DNA of 64,000 nt from Haloarchaeobius amylolyticus. Lineage in GTDB: Archaea > Halobacteriota > Halobacteria > Halobacteriales > Natrialbaceae. The translations under genes and the position numbers were made by a program. The notes under the pieces are model-generated. The model was not told the DNA's origin and made no database searches. It was given only the letters and a program-made list of their open reading frames with translations. Shown piece after piece: positions 61,139 to 64,000 of this stretch. The DNA lies in the NCBI RefSeq assembly GCF_026616195.1, contig NZ_JANHDH010000001.1, forward strand, positions 620,001 to 684,000. The letters are read 5' to 3'. Each line of letters opens with the position of its first letter. Position 1 is the stretch's first letter.

Positions 61139-61663
61139 ATGTCCTATCAAGCGGCCAACCCACTGGCGGACGAGTTCGAGTTCGACCTGGCACGGCCAGT
61201 GACGGCATACTGGTTCGCACTACTGCGCGTCATCACCGGCTGGTGGTTCTTCCACGCCGGGGTGACGAAGCTCATCGACAGCGGGCTGAACTTCAGTTAC
61301 GCACCCGCGTACCTCGAAGGGATGACGGGGACCGCCCTCGGGCCCATTCCGGTGCTCATGGCGGAGTACTTCGGCTGGGCGCTCCCAGCCCTGGTTCCGC
61401 TCGGTGAGACCCTCATCGGGCTCGGCCTGATGGTCGGGGCGCTGGTCCGGCTGGCGTCCTTCTTCGGGGTCTTCTTCATGGTCCTGTTCTGGGTCGGCAA
61501 CGCCGGCTTCGGACACGGCCTGGTGAACGGGGACCTCATGGGGCTGCTCCTGTTCGCCACCATGATGGTGGTCGGCGCCGGCCGGTACTTCGGCCTCGAC
61601 GCCATCATCGAGAAGACCAGATTCGTCAAGCAACGCCCGAAGCTCCGGTACCTGCTCGGCTAA
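61139..61663 (+). CDS. DoxX family membrane protein
   Basis: A 174-aa protein with four hydrophobic spans, beginning MSYQAANPLADEFEFDLARPVTAYWFALLR. The segments RVITGWWFFHAGVTKLID, LVPLGETLIGLGLMVGALVRLASFFGVFFMVLFWVGN and GLLLFATMMVVGAGRYFGLD are diagnostic of DoxX/DoxD-type proteins. DoxD is a thiosulfate:quinone oxidoreductase subunit in Acidianus, while most DoxX proteins have no assigned activity. It is followed 14 bases later by a two-span protein of 96 aa, so the two are very likely an operon. Confidence 0.9.
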   Translation: MSYQAANPLADEFEFDLARPVTAYWFALLRVITGWWFFHAGVTKLIDSGLNFSYAPAYLEGMTGTALGPIPVLMAEYFGWALPALVPLGETLIGLGLMVGALVRLASFFGVFFMVLFWVGNAGFGHGLVNGDLMGLLLFATMMVVGAGRYFGLDAIIEKTRFVKQRPKLRYLLG

Positions 61664-61677
61664 GGAGGTGACAGACA

Positions 61678-61968
61678 ATGGATAACGAAATCATCGACAA
61701 GACGGCGATGGGACTCAGCGGCGCGCTGATGTTCATCGGGATCGTCGTCCTCGGCATCGTGGAGATACTGGCGGGCAAGCCCTACGGGGCTTCCCCGGTC
61801 AAGAACGACGCCGGTGAGATCGTCGCCACCCCGGCGGTCGACCCGGCACTCCGGACGGGACTGGTCATCCTGGGCCTCGTGATCCTGCTGCTGTGGGGCC
61901 TCTACAAGATGTACCAGCCCCAGATCGCCGGCGAAGCGGCCAAGCAGCCGACCTTCGCCGGGGAGTAA
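61678..61968 (+). CDS. Two-span membrane protein downstream of DoxX, 96 aa
   Basis: A 96-aa protein from ATG 61678 (MDNEIIDKTAMGLSGALMFIG), with spans at about residues 14-32 (SGALMFIGIVVLGIVEIL) and 60-80 (LVILGLVILLLWGLYKMY). An exposed loop of about 27 residues, GKPYGASPVKNDAGEIVATPAV, lies between them. It is 14 bases after the DoxX stop, with a GGAGG-like sequence before the start. Its role is probably tied to DoxX. No family is recognised. Confidence 0.75.
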   Translation: MDNEIIDKTAMGLSGALMFIGIVVLGIVEILAGKPYGASPVKNDAGEIVATPAVDPALRTGLVILGLVILLLWGLYKMYQPQIAGEAAKQPTFAGE

Positions 61969-62171
61969 CGCCCCGGACCACCCACTGTTGCGGTCCACTG
62001 CCATCACCCGGTCGTCGGTGACACCGTCGGCGACCACCCGCAACGGACTCCGACCCTGACAGTCCGCCCGTCCGATTCCTCCCTCCTCGACGCATTTCTT
62101 CGAGACACCGGCGCCGGAGAGCGACGCGTCTCGCGACCCACGTTTAAGCGACCAGCCCACGAAGGAGGGGT

Positions 62172-62858
62172 ATGCTCTCGACCCTCCGCTGGCTGGCGCT
62201 CGAAGTGAAGTACCTCGGCTCGGCGATGGACTTCTACGGCGAGACGCTCGGCATGACCGAGCGCCGCCGGAGCGAGTCCGAGGTCGCGTACGCGGCCGGG
62301 GAGACCGACCTCGTGTTGCGCCGCCCGGCCGCGGTCCCCCGCGGCGGCGTCCACACCCACTACGCGTTCTCCATCCCGGCCACCGAGTACGACGACTGGT
62401 GGGACCGACTCGCCCGCGAGCACGACCTCGACGAGCACGTCTTCGGGGAGTCGCGGTCGCTCTACCTGTACGACCCGGACGGGAACTGCGTCGAGCTGGG
62501 CCAGAGCGACGTGGCGGGCCCCGGCATCGACGGCGTCTTCGAGGTCGTCCTCGAGGTCGCCGACCTCGACCGCGCCGAGGCGTTCTACCGGGACCTCGGC
62601 TTCGGGGTCGTCGACCGGGGCGAGGACCGCACCCGGGTCCGCCTGCAGGGCCCGATGGCGCTGGAGCTGTGGGAGCCACATCTCGGCCTCGCGGACGCCC
62701 GCGGCGGCCTGCACGTCGACCTCGGCTTCGCGGGCGACCCCGACGTCGTGGTCGACGCGGTCGGGGACGCCGCCTGCGAGGTCGACCGACTCGACGACGA
62801 CCGGGTGCGAATCCTCGACCCCGACGGGCACTACCTGACGGTCAGGGACGAGGCGTAG
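62172..62858 (+). CDS. VOC family protein (extradiol-dioxygenase-like)
   Basis: A 228-aa protein of two VOC modules, residues about 1-110 and 115-228. It starts MLSTLRWLALEVKYLGSAMDFYGETLGM, with TATA-like CGTTTAAG about 27 bases before, so it is nearly leaderless. HYAFSIPATEYDDW, LYLYDPDGNCVELGQ, VFEVVLEVADLDRAEAFYRDLGF and LDPDGHYLTV show the fold, with Glu and His at metal positions. Ring-cleavage dioxygenases and glyoxalases share it. The substrate is unknown. Confidence 0.85.
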   Translation: MLSTLRWLALEVKYLGSAMDFYGETLGMTERRRSESEVAYAAGETDLVLRRPAAVPRGGVHTHYAFSIPATEYDDWWDRLAREHDLDEHVFGESRSLYLYDPDGNCVELGQSDVAGPGIDGVFEVVLEVADLDRAEAFYRDLGFGVVDRGEDRTRVRLQGPMALELWEPHLGLADARGGLHVDLGFAGDPDVVVDAVGDAACEVDRLDDDRVRILDPDGHYLTVRDEA

Positions 62859-62891
62859 GTCGGGTCACGGCGGGAAAGAAAGGGTCGCGTC

Positions 62892-63191
62892 TCAGAGCCG
62901 GCCCGTGTCGATCTCGATGCCCGGCGGGGAGACGATGAGGAACCCGCGGAAGTGCACGAGTTCCCCGCCCGACTTCTTCACGTCGCGTGCGAAGCCGGCC
63001 GCGAGTTCGTTCACGTCGCCCTCGATGTGCAACACGAGGATGCGGCCGTTCATCACCGTCTCTATCCACTCTGCCGGCGGGGTGGACCCGTCGAGGATGC
63101 CCAGTTCGACGCCCCCGACGAGGTCGCCGTCCTCGTCGTCCTCGTCGAGGTGGTCCTCGACGGCCCGCAGGTCCAGGTCGAAGTCGCCCAT
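62892..63191 (-). CDS. DUF5779-like haloarchaeal protein, 99 aa
   Basis: A 99-aa acidic protein (MGDFDLDLRAVEDHLDEDDEDG). The block STPPAEWIETVMNGRILVLHIEGDVNELAAGFARDVKKSGGELVHFRGFLIVSPPGIEID matches what I recall as DUF5779, a conserved haloarchaeal family. It is soluble, with a beta-alpha-beta layout. Function is unknown. It is convergent with the VOC gene and divergent from nosL. Confidence 0.85.
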   Translation of the reverse strand: MGDFDLDLRAVEDHLDEDDEDGDLVGGVELGILDGSTPPAEWIETVMNGRILVLHIEGDVNELAAGFARDVKKSGGELVHFRGFLIVSPPGIEIDTGRL

Positions 63192-63346
63192 GGGCGTCTA
63201 CTCGGGGTGCGGTGAGAAAAATCCTCGGCTCCGGGAGCGAACTCCCTGCAGGAGCAGTGATACCCAGAAACTGGGAACGGGAGGCAGTGATATTGTGCTT
63301 GCCGCACAACATTCTAGTGAGCGACGGCCGCTCGGAGTGTCCCCAC

Positions 63347-63967
63347 ATGTGCCAACACGACGGAGGTCACCACTGCCAGCACCACGAACAGCAGCGCCAG
63401 TCCAGCGCCGGCCCCACTCGCCGGGCCGTCCTCGCCACAGGGGCCGCGGTCGCGGCGACCGGCATCGCCGGCTGTCTCGGCGGGTCGGGCGACGGCGAGA
63501 CCCCGGCCGCGGTCGCCATCGGCGACCAGGACGCCTGTGACGTCTGCGGGATGGTCATCTCGAAGCACCCCGGCCCGAACGGACAGGTGTTCTGGAAGGG
63601 CGAGGACCCGGAGGGCCACGATTCGCCCTTCCGCTTCGATTCCCTGAAGCAGTGCCTGTTCCCGCACCGCTTCGAGAAGACCGACCTCGACTGGGCGGCC
63701 GCGGCGACCTACGTCACTGACTACTCGGCGGTCGAGTACACGGTCTCCCAATCCGAGGGGTCGCCCTACATCAGCTCGCACACCGAGCCCGGGTCGTTCG
63801 GGGCGGCCGAGGACATGTACTACGTCGTCGAGAGCGACGTGCAGGGGGCGATGGGCCCCGACTTCGTCCCGTTCTCGGACCAGGACGACGCGGACGCCTT
63901 CGCCGACGAGTACGGTGGCTCCGTCGTCGCGTTCGACGACATCTCGCCCGCGCTGGTCGGGAAGTGA
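63347..63967 (+). CDS. nosL: NosL family copper-binding lipoprotein
   Basis: A 206-aa protein starting at ATG 63347 (MCQHDGGHHCQHHEQQ), with a His/Cys-rich opening that may bind metal. A Tat-like signal (GPTRRAVLATGAAVAATG) and a lipobox AGC precede the body. The body has the Cu-binding signature CDVCGMVISKHPGP and FDSLKQCLF, and DFVPFSDQDDADAFADEYGG, all typical of NosL. In denitrifiers NosL supplies Cu(I) to nitrous-oxide reductase; without nosZ in view the role here may be general copper delivery. A further gene begins four bases later. Confidence 0.9.
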   Translation: MCQHDGGHHCQHHEQQRQSSAGPTRRAVLATGAAVAATGIAGCLGGSGDGETPAAVAIGDQDACDVCGMVISKHPGPNGQVFWKGEDPEGHDSPFRFDSLKQCLFPHRFEKTDLDWAAAATYVTDYSAVEYTVSQSEGSPYISSHTEPGSFGAAEDMYYVVESDVQGAMGPDFVPFSDQDDADAFADEYGGSVVAFDDISPALVGK

Positions 63968-63970
63968 GCG

Positions 63971-64000
63971 ATGGAGTCGCGATACGTCCTCGCGGTGCTC
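63971..64000 (+). CDS. Start of a further gene (truncated by window end)
   Basis: ATG 63971 (MESRYVLAVL) opens three bases after the nosL TGA, so it is in the same operon. Only ten codons are visible. In nos-type clusters the next gene is often nosD, nosF or nosY; that is only context. The hydrophobic start could be a signal or a span. Confidence 0.45.
   Translation, partial: MESRYVLAVL

Overview
The window is chromosomal DNA from a haloarchaeon (class Halobacteria). Coding GC is very high, proteins are strongly acidic, and many genes sit behind TATA-like boxes with short or no leaders. There is a surface-layer glycoprotein with a Thr-rich stem and a PGF-type C-terminal anchor, a STT3/AglB oligosaccharyltransferase, AglJ/AglM-type N-glycan genes, diphthine synthase, a Drg GTPase, and several twin-arginine lipoproteins. 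Genus cannot be told from the sequence alone.

Layout. 1-4186: a truncated beta-propeller lipoprotein, a hypothetical gene, and two Tat-exported cell-surface proteins, one with a DUF11-like domain. 4413-7455: udk, a small membrane protein, a VIT-family transporter, a universal stress protein and a CBS-MaoC fusion. 7456-10036: a non-coding stretch with tRNA-Thr(CGU) and tRNA 3'-end fragments, then Trm5 and dph5. 10164-12860: the S-layer gene and its promoter. 12861-18218: VOC protein, F420-type reductase, Drg GTPase, phosphoglycolate phosphatase and an Orc1/Cdc6-like ATPase. 18300-25380: a complete glycerol locus, glpK plus a putative facilitator on one strand and glpABC on the other, around a shared control region.

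25430-28120 is an AT-richer insert. It carries a 691-residue protein with a C-terminal CHAT (caspase-like) protease domain and, facing it tail to tail, a 45-residue single-span membrane protein that is too short for ordinary gene callers. This is the best candidate for an undescribed system in the window.

28125-54657 is an N-glycosylation / surface-glycan locus. A DUF368 polyprenyl-phosphate translocase candidate sits beside aglB. Glycosyltransferases, a Wzx/AglR-like flippase, three alkaline-phosphatase-fold enzymes without the sulfatase Cys motif, a GT61 enzyme, a UDP-xylose-synthase-like SDR, an FkbM methyltransferase, a gmd-fcl-nudix operon, a sugar nucleotidyltransferase, AglJ and the UDP-glucose dehydrogenase AglM follow. 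The middle (about 33.2-45.6 kb) is AT-richer and partly decayed, as expected for an exchangeable glycan cassette. Two tandem-duplicate pseudogenes lie in the locus: a GT2 fragment and a GlmU-like nucleotidyltransferase. The sugar-nucleotide genes supply donors, the GTs build a lipid-linked glycan, the flippase exposes it, AglB transfers it to proteins such as the S-layer glycoprotein, and DUF368 may recycle the lipid carrier.

54658-64000: an 829-base non-coding stretch with a 29-base inverted repeat, two tandem beta-propeller lipoproteins, an MBL-like protein, a methyltransferase, small membrane proteins, a DoxX protein, a VOC protein, a DUF5779-like protein, NosL, and the start of a further gene.
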